From Dactylonectria macrodidyma (Eukaryota > Ascomycota > Sordariomycetes > Hypocreales > Nectriaceae), in the NCBI GenBank assembly GCA_020744425.1, contig JAGMUV010000008.1, forward strand, positions 1,178,001 through 1,242,000: a DNA stretch of 64,000 nucleotides, written 5' to 3'. Of this stretch, positions 9,931 through 22,460 are shown one piece after another. Under the pieces are notes generated by a model. It was not told where the DNA came from. It saw nothing but the letters and a program-made list of their open reading frames with translations, and did not search any database. The translations under genes were made by a program, and so were the position numbers. Every line of letters starts with the position of its first letter. The first letter of the stretch is position 1.

Positions 9931-11831
9931 ACCGGAATCTGTGCCGCGCACAGTATTTTCGCCACTGTCGTCCGCGGGTGCCTTCTCGTCAATTGCTCCC
10001 CGGCTCGCACCATCGACAAGACCGAGACGGATCGCCTCGGCCTCGACCTCGGCTTGGGACAAGAATGGGAGATTCTTTGCTGCCTTGACATACGAAATGT
10101 TCTCGACGAAGCCCTTGGCAAAGATGATATCAATCTCCTCGAGAGAGCGGTTTGCGGTCTGGTCAAGGTCAGTCGACGCCTAGATGATCTTTCGACAGGA
10201 AATACACACCTCGGGGTAAAATAGGTAGATAATTGGGAAGAAACAAGCGTTGGTACACGCGAAGAACAAGTAGGTTCCCCATCCAATTTGGTCAATCATG
10301 TCTGGCACGACCATTCTGTTATCCGTGTTAGCGAATTGTCTCCGAAGCTTCCGCCACCAAGTCTTTCAACGCAGTGACTACCAAAAGCTCATGAAACTTG
10401 GGGAAACTAACACAATGAGGAAGTTGAAAAGCCAGTTAGTGCAAGTCGATACAGCATTCGCCTTGCCTCTCGTCTTGATCGGGTTGATCTCAGCTGGGTA
10501 TCTATTTGGTGGTCAGCGTTGGCGGTTAAGGAGTAAATGTCGGGAATTGAGCTTACAGCCAAGGCAATGGGAGCCAAGTAGCTCCAAAAGCTGCAATATA
10601 AAGGAATAATCCTACAGCGGCTCCCTTTGAGGCAGCTTCGGAGCCAGGAATGAGGCAAGCAAAGGTGATGATCATCGAAGACATTTGACCCGCTGTTCCC
10701 CAAAGCAGAAGCCTTCTTCGGCCAACTCTTTCGATAATGAACCATGAACCTGTCGCAAAGATGCTATAGACAATCATAAAGACTCCTCCAATCTTCATAA
10801 TGTCAGAATTCGAACACGAACAGAGGCAGGGGGACTAACCAAAAGGCTGGTGTTCTCTGACGTGTTCAAAGACGTCCTGAACAAGATGGGGAAATAATAA
10901 ATGACGGAGTTACATCCACCCAATTTGCGGTTGTCAGTAAGGGTCTGATGTGATCTTGAATTATCAACGAACCTTGTTGCATGAACTGTGAGCCGCTACC
11001 CAAGAGTAGTCTGCGGAAATGTTGCGTTTTGCCACCTGTAAACAGGGCTTTGACCGGAGTGCTTTTCTGTCCAGAAACTAGTCCTGATGACCTAATCGAA
11101 TCTAGGATAACATCTCGCTCTGTCTTGGTTTCGGGGCTGTCGATCTCGTAACCGCGAATCGCTGCGAGAGTTCTCTCAGCTTCCTCGTATCGCTCGTGGG
11201 TTAGCAACCACCGAGGACTCTCTGGAAGAAAAGGCATGCACAAGCATAGTACCAAGCCGAAAACAACCTGGAAAGCAATGGGAAATCGCCAAACAAGATC
11301 ATCGCTGCCGTAAGAAGCGCCGTAGTCGATCCAATACGCGATGAGCGTGCCGAATGCGATAACGCCACCTTCGATACAGATAAGAAGACCACGGTTGGAC
11401 GTCTTAGAGCATTCGGCTTGGTACGTGGGAATTGTCGATGTGTTGATTCCGTTGCCAACTCCGGTCACAATGCGGCCGATGATCATTTGCGCAAGCTGAT
11501 TGTGTCCTTTGACGCAGGAAATTTGAATGATAACGCCCAAAATCATGATAAAACCTCCGAGGATCATGGCCTTTCGTCGTCCGAGAAGATCGCCGGTCGC
11601 CAGAATAAACATGGCTCCGGCAAGACATCCGATCTCGTAGATAGCGGTGACCAGGCCTTGCATGGTCTTTCCATACGTCTCCGGGAAGTAGTTGTTGAAG
11701 GCAGGAGCGGCGATAATTCCACTCATCACGCCTTGATCATAACCGAAAAGCAAGAATCCGGTTGTCGCGACGGTAGAGATGGCCCATGACAGCTTGTTGC
11801 CAGACAGGCCGGCAAAGGTTGGAGGTGCCAT
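9898..11831 (-). CDS. MFS sugar transporter (fungal hexose transporter type), one suspect splice site
   Basis: Six exons (10973-11831, 10840-10922, 10557-10792, 10412-10501, 10210-10315, 9898-10158) give an exactly in-frame 544-aa product. Sugar-porter marks: FLLFGYDQGVMSGI, GDLLGRRKAM, GRIVTGVGNGINTSTIPTYQAE, PFLPESPRWL, QFMQQ...GGCNSVIYYFP, ERVGRRRLLLWG, and YPAEINPIKTRGKANA. 12 membrane segments are expected, importing hexoses or related sugars at the plasma membrane. Introns 2-5 are canonical. Intron 1 has a good donor (GTTCGT) and CTGAC branch site, but the acceptor needed to restore the conserved QQ-V-GGCN junction ends in AT, not AG. The gene may therefore be recently inactivated, or a base is wrong. 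TATATAAA lies ~130 bp upstream. Confidence 0.85.
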
Positions 11832-11960
11832 ATTGGCGTTTGGGGGATATGAGCAATGCGCCAAAAGAAGAATAAGCAAGCCCAGCTATGCTTTAAAGTA
11901 GCAAGTTTAACTTTAGATGACAATGGAAACTCGGTAGTGGATTGCGGGGGATTGGCAACT

Positions 11961-11968
11961 TTTATATA
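11961..11968 (-). promoter_or_regulatory. TATA box of the sugar transporter
   Basis: TATATAAA on the minus strand about 130 bp before the ATG at 11831, in a plausible position for a fungal core promoter. Confidence 0.4.
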
Positions 11969-13590
11969 ACACCACGAGAACCCCGAATTTCATGTACTCG
12001 CCGCCGTCAGCGCACGAAAATTAAAACTCTGTAAAATCTCTGAGATGTTCCTTCCAACGCGACCCACAAAGACATGCATGTTTGAGGTTGATCACCACCC
12101 ATGACGTTGGGGGTATTCCAAGGGGGTTGCAGGTTGCACGTTACATCTCACAATCCGCAACTACGACCGCATGTAGAAAACGTGGCCGCGAGATAGCCGT
12201 CATGAATCGCGAGATCCAGAAAAATACCCGACGAGCCACTCACGAGCGAACCGGTTGGGATCGGAGGAACCGCCGTGTCGTCATCGCGGCGACACGGAGC
12301 GGAGCCGACGACGCCCGGGATTGCCAAGTCGGGCCCGGCTCCTCTAAGAGACCCACTAGGGGCCCATATTAACCCAAAAATGACCCAGAACGAACCCAGT
12401 TATGACCCGCATTTTAACGACCTACCTCGGCGTTACTGTCTCTTAGGGCACAATGACGTAGCACCAACCCTTTCATCATCGAACCATTTGCATCTTGTTG
12501 GATACACTTGCATCCTTCAAACTGCTTGCTGATATCGAATCTGTGGGTCCTTTGACAAACGCCAACCGAGCCAACCAGGCGAACTGGTTTTGACTGGCAA
12601 ACAACCCCCCACTTGTCATCTCTCGGCTTCCCAGGCCGATCTTTTCGGCACATGAAAGATGTAGATCTTGCCTACACAGTTCATTGTGATGCGACGGCAG
12701 GGGAAATTTTAAATCACCCTTGAAAATTCTGCCATCTTTGCCCGAACCAAGGTTTGTCGTTTTTGTTCACCACTTTCCCCATTGAGAAAGAATCGTAGTC
12801 AATCACGGTGACGAAAATCTCGCACTGTTGGTCGAGACAACTAGGAATTATCTTTTCCCAGCGGACCCTGGTTACAGCAAATGACGTATGATGCCAAGAA
12901 TCAGGGTCATGGTTCAGTTGAGTGGCTAGCCTTAATGATGTGAGGCCTTAGACGCTACCTCAAGGTTGAACGACACCCAGTGCAGGGTAGGAGTTCTTGA
13001 TCTCAACTTTGTCAAGCTTTGCGACTGATGACTAGCAATCATAGCCAGTCTGTATCACGAAGCTCAAACAACAAAGGCATAGAATCAAATGGCGTCAATC
13101 TGTCTGATAGCATGCTAAACGGGGCTTTCCGGCAAGCTCGTCCCTCTAGTGGACTGCTATCAGGTATTGCGACCCTACCCGCATTTCGCTAACCCAACTT
13201 TCTCCAGATACCCCGTTGAAAGTAATGCGCACATGCTTATCTGGGACCTGAGCGGAGCATGGACGAGGATTTCTAGCCCATCAGTCAGCCTTCTTAGGTG
13301 TGAGGCACTTTGTCGTCGGTCCGGGAACCCACAGGCGACAATGTTGGTTGGTTTTACTCCCGGGTAGGAGTGGCATCCCAGCACGCTTCCTTATCTCATT
13401 GAATCATCTGGCAACACATGGCCTCGTCAGCGCTCCTACTTACCTAGTTCTGCATCTTTAGCTAATTCCTAGAATATTGGGACCATGTAATCGTCGTATC
13501 GCGTGGTGCCATTGGAGTAATTTGTGAAGATTCGGAAAGATGGACCGAAATCCACTTGGTTTGAGGGTGTGGTATGTGCATTGAATTGAT
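11969..13590. other. Intergenic, no gene seen
   Basis: Begins with the sugar-transporter promoter. The rest contains only short frames in both directions and no recognisable repeat. It ends at the 3' end of the broken helicase copy. Confidence 0.45.
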
Positions 13591-16500
13591 CTAAACAGTA
13601 AGACTTGCAAAGAAAGAGCACAAAGTATCCTCTGCGTCCTTTCCCTTGCCCTTGTCGCCCTTCGCATTGCCGTCCTCGTCCCTGAGGTCCTTGTCCTTGC
13701 CATTGTTATCATCCTTTGCCTGTCTAGCTTGAATTCTGATGACTCGCTCGTTCTGAACCATCCAAGAGTGAACATTCTGAAGCATTATGGCTTTAGTAAA
13801 GGTCTTCTCCCCGTTGGGTCCATAAATGATCATCGTTTTGGGCTTGAACTTGCTTCCTTGCCCGCCCTTGGCCTTGACATGCTTGACGGTGTTGATGTCC
13901 CCCACGATGATCAAGCCGCTTTTCTGACGACTGAGCATCACGTTCAGGCGCCTCTGGGTGGCTGTGAAGCCAGGCCCAAAGAACGAGTTTGTGCTCATGA
14001 TGATGACTGAGATGTCGCCCTCTTGCCGTGGAAAGAGTCAACTGTCGCGGCGGGTCGGATCGCAGCGAGCGATGCGTACTGGGGCTTTCTGCGCAAGTGG
14101 TTGATGATCTGGACATTCGCGACGTGCGGCGAAATGATGACCATATGAGCGGGGTCGACGTGGGCAACACTGACAAAGTCCACCAGAAAGCCCAGGGCCA
14201 CCCCCATCTAATATTTACTTTGCTTCGACCCAGTTGCTGGATCCTTGAACCATTCCAACGGGGAGATTTTGGCGCCCTCGCCTAAGCGGTTGAGCGCGTT
14301 GCCGCCTATGTCCGTCTCCTCGAGCGCCAAGACCACGGGGCCGAGCTGGTTATCGTCGCCAGCTAGCAAGCAAGGGATGAGGGTGTTGCCCCACGCGGTG
14401 TAGAGGTCGGGTCGGAGCATGCCTGCAGCCTCGTCGACTGCAATGCCCTTGGCCTTGTTGTTCTTCCACACGCTGGCGACCCTGTGGGTGTGGGACAGAG
14501 ACGGGGTCGCGCAGAGAATATCGGCTGCAGAAATGACAGAGTCCAGTAGGCTAATGATCTCGTCCTTGGCCACAGTCTCGCCAGCCGTGTATTCCTCCCA
14601 CGTGATTCGACCAGAAGCGACATCTCGAAGACGAGCCAAGGCTTCCTTGTCGTCAATGCGGCCTTGCAGGGCTTGCAGCTCAAGGCTATCGTCAGGATGA
14701 AGCTCTCGAACAGCAGGAGAGCGGAGACAGGCAATAAGCCAAAACGCCTGCGAGAGGGGCAACCTCCACTTGGATTCTCGGCCCCAGAATCGGGGGGGGC
14801 AGCGTCGGTGGCGCCTGGGTCTCGGAGTAGGTTTCGAAACGCCTCGAAGTCGTCAATCTCCTTGTAAATCCGGACGATGAGCTTGCGACGGATGTGATCA
14901 TCGGTATCCTTGCCGTCGTTGTAGCGCTGAGTGACCCGGGCGGTAACGTCGTCGAGGCGGGTGGCAAAATTGTAGGTGGCCACGTTTGTCGGCGCCGTGG
15001 CGAAGACTTTGTGGCTCGCAGCCATACCGAGTGTACCGAGAGCGAGAGCGGTCGTTTTTCCAAATACCGGAGCCTAATTGAAATAGATGTTAGTCCAAAA
15101 GATGACATGAATTATAGCCATGTTAGTGTAGACAATCTGAGAGTTTACTTACGGCAGTAATGATACCCAGGTCAAGAGGGCGTTCCGTCAGATACTTGCG
15201 GAATCGTTATCGGTCCTCGGGCAGAGCCTCCTGCATCAGGCTCCGATGTAGTCCTCGTCCTCGATGTTGAGGAGATTGACCATGGGCAAGGGAGAGGGTA
15301 ATTGGGAGGCTGCGCGCCATTGTCACGAGCAACGTGCTCGACGAGAGCTGAAGTACCGTCGACATTCGCATAGACCTCGCAGAGGCTCTGCTAGAAGCCT
15401 TTGCCGCGTACGAGGTCTCGATGCACATCCATCCGAAACGCGAGCTCAGTAAGGCTAAAATTCAGCGTATTTGTTAGTGCCGCCCGGGAATGATACTGAC
15501 AAACGGCGTTGACCTTGCGTTCGAACTCGGGCAATTGCGTATCAAAAACGAGGGAAACGCAGCTCTACTGGTCTTCACCTTGTTCGAGCGTGGTGTTGGC
15601 CGAGGCGTCGTCCGAGAAGGTCTTGATGGCTCCGTTCAACGATGGCTTCGCGCCGCGCAGACAGAGGACCAAGTCGGTCGGCTCGACGCAGTGCGTGCTT
15701 TTCAGGGCTTCCTCACGTTGGGGTGTTCTTAAATCGTGGCCTGCCGCCGGATGGGAAAGCCATCCTCTTCCGGGTCACTGTGGGCTTCGAGAGTCAATGA
15801 GCCGCTGGTGGACAGACGACGCCATGCCGTATCGTATCGCCTCCTGAGATCCTGGGTTTCGGGCAGGACGGCGAAGTAGGTTGGCTTGGTCGCGCCGGGC
15901 TCGAAGCGGATGAAGTATGCCGACAGCCTCTCTTCGGCGATCTCGAGACAGGCTCGGTGCAGCCGCCATACCTCTTGGACCTAGCTCTGGGCCATCGCGG
16001 CAAGATGCTCGTTGTCGTTGGCATAGCCCTAGGCAGGCAGGCTCAAAATGAGGACCCTTGTTCTGGTTAAGCAACGCAGGGTATCGCTCCACGTTCCAGT
16101 CGTGTTGGAAACCGTACGGGTAACTGAATGGTGGCGGAAGTGACTCTGGTACCCACTTCTTCATCAAGCGCTCGGGAGCATAGTCGACGATGAGAGTAAA
16201 CTTGGCCTGGTCTAAGAGTCCGAACAAAGACATGCCAATATCGGGGATCGGGGCTCGAGGGTTTCGAATCCATTCGTGGCTTGGGTGGCCGGGGCTCGCG
16301 AAGGTCATGCCGTATCCGTCGACAGTGACGGTTGCGTCCATCAGGAGAGAGACTTCGACAAGTGACATTTTGTCCCCGGGCTGGTCGGGGAATCGGAGGG
16401 CTAACTCTTTGGGTAGAGGTCGAATGACATGCGTGATCTCACGAGGGAACTTGACGTTTATCCGTAAGACATCGGTTGGTTTGGCCACGAACTGGTCTCC

Positions 16501-16897
16501 CCGCTCCACTACCGTGCCCTAGCGTTAGCTCAGGCCTTGTTCGGAGCGAAGACAACAAACGGGCCACGAAGGACGAGATAAAGAAAGGTGCAAAAGCGAA
16601 TCAGCATGGGGAGGGCGCTTTACCGAAGTGGCATTTGCCAAATCCATCCTCCTCGTTTGACGCGCCAAGCGGGACCTCGATCGCCAAGCCTAGCCAGTTA
16701 TCGTCGGCGCGATACAATGCCAGAATGTTAGTTCTGACGTCGGTCTTCCATCCGAGACCCTTCCCACCAAAGACGGCACCGCTTTCAAAGTCCCCGACCA
16801 AAACGGCACATGATGTACAAAAGGGCTTGGGCTTCTTTCTCGCCTCTTTTTCGCCGTCGGGTTGGCTAGATGTCTCGGCATCAGCTGACTGAGACAT
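13591..16897 (-). pseudogene. Broken SF1 (Upf1-like, AAA_11/AAA_12) helicase paralogue
   Basis: Starts at ATG 16897 (MSQSADAETSSQ), like the intact paralogue at 29.8-32.4 kb (MSQPTPVPSP). Helicase order is recognisable: Walker A region as APVFGKTTA (usual first Gly replaced), then ATAPTNVAT, Walker B AVDEAAG, motif III LLAGDDNQLG, then TVDSFHGK and QRRLNVMLSRQKSGLIIVGD. It is split by in-frame stops (TAG 15981-15983, TAA 15207-15209), a frame change at an 8-G run (14792-14799), another after SFHGK (~14022), and an internal gap near 14207 that drops much of the region between motifs III and V. A Lys/Asp-rich tail ends it. Nuclear or cytoplasmic RNA/DNA helicase ancestry; now nonfunctional unless the assembly is wrong. 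Confidence 0.85.
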
Positions 16898-17754
16898 GAT
16901 TGCAGGCTGATTCGAAGTTGCGGCGTATGACCACCGAACGCCGTTGCAAGCAGTGGCGTTTGTGCAAAGGGTAGATTGGGTTGAAGAAGAGTAAAACAAA
17001 TCAAGGGGTGGGCGAGAAATTTGCGATGGCAATGGTGCTCTGCCAGCCGTTGACCGGGTGTTGACCAAGCGTTGGCCAGTTGTCGACAAACATGGACCAG
17101 CATGGACCAGCAGGCACCAGCGTAGACCATTGGATTTCCATGACGCTAAGTAAACAAATAGCGACCTGCCTTTCAGACAATATTTACTCAATTTGGTGGT
17201 ATGGAGAATCTCATGAGACTTCAAACGGAGTTTCCTGCTGCATCACCCCCTGTCACTTCAGCCTTAAGCCCCACTACCTCATACTCCTCACGATCGCTCA
17301 ACTCTGACCTTTCTTGCCACTTCAGTTCAACTTCACCGTCTCCCGCACACCACTCGCCACTGTGGCATTGTCGTCCGTAGGCGCCTTGTCAGCCACGACA
17401 GGAGGGACCGGCCCGGCAAGCGGTCCGCCAAAGGAAGTCTGGCGGAACTGTTCTAGCGGAATTAAGCTGGTGAAGAAGCTACTAGGGTATTATCGGTATG
17501 ATGCCGGATTTAAAGGTTGTATTCAAATAAGTGTTGGATTGACCCCTCGCGTGGTGGCATGAGACCCGAATTTGCTTAAACCTCTGATACACCGGTAATT
17601 ATCCTAGCCTTAGTTAGATGACAAGAAACCCCTCTTGAGAAAAGAGGGGGGCTAGAGGGATCCAAGATCAATACAAGACATCATCTTTGGGCTCCACATC
17701 GTATTGATCCCTATCAGCCTGATCGAATTGACCGTATCGGATCCGTTATTTTTC
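16898..17754. other. Intergenic with a small hairpin
   Basis: Holds the 5' flank of the broken helicase (with short direct repeats of CATGGACCAGCA near 17092-17110) and the 3' flank of the C2H2 gene. No supported ORF. Confidence 0.4.
17630..17651. terminator. Stable hairpin in the 3' flank of the C2H2 gene
   Basis: CCCCTCTT pairs with AAGAGGGG around a 5-6-nt loop, about 105 bp beyond the stop of the minus-strand gene. It could be a 3'-end or mRNA structure. Fungal 3' ends do not need such hairpins, so the role is speculative. Confidence 0.25.
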
Positions 17755-19809
17755 TTAAGCAGGACAAACCATTCTGCCAGAATGGGCAACTTTCACATGT
17801 CTTGTCCTATGGTCCTCTCTCGTAAAACTTTTGTCACATCCTGGAAATCTACATTGGACTCTCCTCTGGCCATACTCACTCCCGTGGTTTGAGCACTGAT
17901 GGCGTTGTAAGTCACGGCGCGTTGAGAATCTCATTGGACAGCCAAGAACAGAACATTTCACGGGCTTGGTGTGTGTTGCGATATGCTTTCTATCAAAGTG
18001 TGTTCGTAGTTCGCCAATTGACCAAGATGGAGAGAACGATCGACTTACTTGAGGTCGCGAGCGCGGCAGAATGTGAGACGACAATCCGTGCATTGGAGGC
18101 CAGCTAGACGTCCATCAAACTGATGCACAATTCTTTTGAAAATGGAGATGTCTTCGTCGTTCATATCAAAATAATCGTCTCCTGAGTCTTTTCTAGGGGT
18201 TTCGGATTCGGCGCTAAACAGCTCTCTTCCACAGACAGGGCTATTGAAAAAGAGTTAGTCAAAAACACGTGCAGTGGATTATCATCTAGTCATACCACGT
18301 TACCCAGGCCTGGGATTTAAATCTCGTCCACGTGCCGTTGCAGGTTGGCTCCGGGCACAGCTCTATTTGCGAATCTCGCATAGAGGAGAAATCGAGTTCC
18401 TGCCGCGTCCGCACGAGCGCAGACATAGCAACCGTACTCCCGGGAGCGATATAACGTTGCCAATTCCTCTCATCTAGGATGTGATTGTTCACCATACTTA
18501 GAAGTAGATATCGGCCTCGATCAATCAAAGGAACCCCCTTGAATTCTTCCTGGACAAATCCTTGAAGTACCTATGAGCCTCGTGTCAGCCTCCCTAGTCT
18601 TTGCCACCAGTAACCGAAAGTAGTAGATTTATCGTACCTTGAAGTTTCGGAAATATTCGTAAGGTAATACTCGCGAAGGACTTCCCACAGCATCGAGGAA
18701 CGTTAGGTTGAATTTCGCAATCAATGTTGGCACCAGCTGCCTGGACGGCTGCACCAATTGTGACAACAGTAAACTAGAATACTAAATTAGGTCGCTATAT
18801 CTGGGGAAGAGAGTTGAATACGCACAAAAGGTTCTTCAAAAACTGGCCCAGATAGAGTAGAACCAGATAATATCTGCTGTAAGTCAGTTTCTATCTTCCA
18901 AGAATACCTAGCATCTTACACTTCTGACAACGGTTCTCTAACTTTCTCTCCATGAGCTTCTGTAACAGCATGGTGAGGCCTGCGAGATATTTCTGTCCTT
19001 TGTCCGTCCGTGAAAGCAGGTTCAGGCTCCTCTAGTGACTGTGTCAGTTTAGCATACCTAGCGATGGGTCCTTCAGAGCTCAGACAAGATTCAAGCCGTA
19101 GGTGCGTCGCCTTAGAGTTATCTACAATCTGCTTTAGATCATTGATACGCAACAGCAGACTTTGGTAGAGCTCTGATGACATGCCGGGATTCGGAATTTG
19201 ATTATAACCTCCACTGGCTAGAGTATTCTGCAAAATCTTGATGATTTCTGGACGAATTGTCTCCTGGAAAAACAAGTGCAAAGTACCCGGCAGACTCTGC
19301 TGTGTTGAATAAACCACATCCCTTGGGACGCAAAGATTAGCTCCTCGACGGGACGGCGATTCAGGTTGGACGAAAACATGCACTCACAAAGTCAATCTCT
19401 GCATGAGAGAATCAAGCACCCGCATATGTGACTCGATATTGTTTCTCAGGGCGAGAACCTCCTTCTGGATGAAGCAACGATATTTCAACTTCATGAAGAT
19501 GTGTCGGTGATGACCACTCCTGGCTCCTGCACCTAAGCTAGGCTCATACTTGTTCACGATTCGGAGAAACTCATCAACTGGCACCTTGATGAAGTTGACC
19601 TGATCCCTGATATCTTTTCCATACTCCGGGTAGGCCTTCCATGCAGTGAAGGTCTTGAGAGGCTCCAACGTCCGCGTCAACTCTTTGAGGAAGGACGCAG
19701 CTTCGCGGTACTCCTTGGCGGCCCCCTGGCAACTGTCGAGAGCTTCATAAATATTGTACGCTATTTTCACAGCAATGGCGATATCGCCAGCTGACCAGCC
19801 AAATGACAT
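17755..19809 (-). CDS. Fungal NLR-type N-terminal helical domain + ubiquitin-like domain + C2H2 fingers
   Basis: Seven exons reconstructed (19388-19809, 18920-19294, 18826-18876, 18638-18773, 18296-18570, 18049-18240, 17755-17989), exactly in frame, 561 aa. Residues 1-140 (MSFGWSAGDIAIAVKIAYN...) look like the helical domain found at the start of many fungal STAND/NLR proteins (PF17111-like). Residues ~290-390 match the fungal ubiquitin-like fold (ULD): IAKFNLTFLDAVG, VLPYEYFRNF, GRYLLL, WQRYIAPGSTVAMSAL. Cys pairs follow (CPEPTC, CPVCG), then three C2H2-like fingers (CTDCRLTFC..., CSVLGCPMRFSTRRDLQRH, CRFPGCDKSFTREDHRTRH). Likely nuclear or signalling, function unknown. The intron 1 acceptor (19295) is the least certain junction; the others are canonical and conserved. 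Confidence 0.75.
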
Positions 19810-21236
19810 GCTGGGTACTTGTCGGAGGATGCGTGGTGACGAGTGGCGGTGACGGCGGCGAGGCCTCTGAGTGTGGATGATATAGTCCGTCAGACTTGAT
19901 GGTAGTGGACTGAGTCTCTCGTGCCAGTGTCACTGGGCCGGGGATGTCGCAGGTGTTTAATTGTATTACTGGCTTATGTTGAGAAGTCCTCAGCTCGCAT
20001 CTCAAGTGCGGGGATTAACCACCGAAAATGTGGCTGAGTCTGACTACGTTGCTACGAATCACGACTGCAGCTGTCATTCGCCAAGAGCATGCAATGCGGA
20101 ACCGCGATCCATCTGTTAGACTGACCTTAACACTCATCAGCGCTCGATAATCTGAAAAAGGAACTTTTGGTGGGATTTTTGAGGTATTGCTATTATTGGT
20201 GATTTGCTAGAACTTGCTCGTGTTGGATTAGCCTCCCGTTATGGTAGGACGAGTGGGGGTCGAGATTGTTGACAGCAGTTATTTAACGGATCAATGGCTA
20301 TTCCGGTCCATTAGTGGCTGGGACGTGGATGTCATCTTGTCAATAGATTCCGCTGCGTAGCGCTAGTTTTGCTTCAATTAATACAACATGCTCATTTCAA
20401 CAGAGATCGTGGTGGAGTAGGACAACCCGTTTTCGACGCCGAGGCGACCGAGCCGGATGGTGAAGTCCACCAGCAAAGTCCGAGACACGGCGAGAGAACT
20501 GAAGAAGAGCACAAAGGCCACCCAATGCGCGACACGAACGACTCCTCTCGAAGGAGGAATCGATCGAGGCCGATATTCGAAGGAGCAGCAGCAGTGGCAA
20601 CGATGGAAGGGCCATGCTTCACAAGATTCTGGATTTATCACACCCTGAGGGCCATTTAATAAATCTTCAGCATTCTTCAATGTAAATGCAGTCGGGTTGC
20701 TTGTTAAGACAGTCGCGCTTTGTTATCTTGGGCGTACTGCACACAATGCCTAATCACATTGGCGGACAACTCAACAAGTGCGATGACGTTGGCAGCAAAA
20801 CTGAAGCTACGACCGCACAACTTATTAGTCTGCGACCTACCCGTCACCATTACGAAGCAGAGCTACGGGGCTGAATGGGCATGCCAGTATTTATTCTTGC
20901 GCAAGGTGCGCTCGCACATATATCGCCTAGACTTGGAGTTAAATATTGTATACTAGCAAAATATGGCATGCACTCAGATTACATTAACCGTTGTTATTTG
21001 ATCCAGCAACTCCGATGCGTCTTGGGGGTATATCCTTAGCATGCAGTGTGCACAATTGTAATTCTTTCATCCCTGAGTCGCCATATCAACCAGATAGAAG
21101 TCGAGGAGGTACATTTAATCTGAAACAAATCGTTTCGTTTTTATGTAGACCCCTCGATCCACTTGATGCCTGTCAATGTCGCTTATGAAGACCTCGTCCT
21201 TTCTCCACCACCTGTTTTTGATCCAATGTCCTAACA
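19810..21236. other. Intergenic, no gene seen
   Basis: Contains the C2H2-gene promoter and the 3' flank of the PAP2 gene. Overlapping ~100-codon frames at 20369-20680 on both strands have biased composition but no homology or intron structure that I can support. Confidence 0.4.
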
Positions 21237-22460
21237 CTACGGACCACTGCGGGTTTCTTTATCATCACCCGGCCACAAGTCGTCACACTTGTTGGTCGCG
21301 TAGCTGTTTGACCCCACGCCGGACCACCACGCCTTGTCTTGGCTGCGAGGACCACACGCCCAGCCGGCTCCCTGACGAATGGGGAGGTGGTAGTAGCGGA
21401 AAGCGAAGATGGACGTAATGAAGTCGATGAAGTAGCCGAACAAAAGGTCGAACCCATGGTGTCGGAAGTCGAACCATCGGGAACCGGTAATGAATATAGA
21501 GCCAAGGAATGGGATGACTACGAGGATGAGGAGGTATAAAGGTGGCGCCGCTGCCTGACGACGGACCGACGTAATCAACTCGTTGTACCGGGCGGATCTC
21601 TGTGAAGAACCCTCCCCCTCAAAGCCACCTTGAAAAGAAGTCGCGTTCCAGATGCGGGAAGGGAATGCTGTCTGAGAGGCGGCGTCGGTGCTGGGGGGTA
21701 CATATGGTATAGTGACAGCGAACTTGCTTGCCATGATTAGCGACAGGTATATGAGACTGGCAGCAGCGGCGCTTGCGTGGCCCGAGGGGTAGCTGCGGAA
21801 GCCATCGTTGAGCTTTTCACTGTCGGTCTGAGTACAGATATCGGCCGAGACCAGCTGACCGAGTTCAACGGAGCCAGACATGCCAGTAACGTTGGAAGAA
21901 GCGCCGCCAATGACGAATTTCTCAATGTTGGCAAGATCGGGGATACATCGAGAGAGGAGGTCTGGCCGAGGCTTGCCGAACATGTTCTTCATTCCGTTGG
22001 TTATGAACCAAGCGCCCGCCATAGCCAAAGAGAAGCCCAACAAGCCCGTGTGTAGCTCCCATAGCTTCCGCTTCCAGATCAAAGCCTTGGGTGTTCCTCT
22101 AGGGACGCTGTTTCCGGGGACAAAGACGAGGCAGATAACGGTAATGACGAAAAGCGGTACGATGTCAGTGGCGATGACTAGCGTGGGCCAAACAGGGACA
22201 GTTTCGTGTTCAATAAAGGAAACTAAGGTAGTTTGTTAGCATGATGGCAAGTATGGGGCGGGAAGTATGGCATAGCATACGAGATGTTAAGGTCCAGGAC
22301 GGAGAATGGGCGTTTGTTAGGCTCAATTAGGCCCTTTTATGCGCCAATTCCAATGACGATAACCAGAACGATCCAGTCAAAACATAAGAGCCAACGAGAG
22401 AGGCGGTCCACGAGGGATCGGGTAGCTGAGAAGCGAAGGGTGCAGGTGGCGTAGGCATCT
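21237..22460 (-). pseudogene. PAP2 lipid-phosphate phosphatase (LPP/Dpp1 type), disrupted 5' half
   Basis: The main exon (21237-22222) encodes ~327 residues with all three PAP2 signatures: KNMFGKPRPD, SYPSGHAS and SRWFDFRHHGFD. These form the catalytic site of membrane phosphatases acting on phosphatidate, lysophosphatidate or diacylglycerol pyrophosphate. An upstream exon is recognisable (CFDWIVLVIVIGIGA, then IEPNKRPFSVLDLNIS) but has an in-frame TAA at 22337-22339. It has no ATG in that frame (the ATG at 22456 is in another), and its phase does not fit the next exon across the GTATGC...TTAG intron (22223-22280). Either an unseen upstream exon and exotic splicing exist, or the N-terminal third is decayed. 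Divergent from the Nramp gene. Confidence 0.65.

Noticed and set aside
5303..11831. Possible secondary-metabolite cluster (reductase, two MFS transporters)
   Set aside because: No PKS, NRPS, terpene synthase, P450 or cluster regulator in the window; genes look unrelated.
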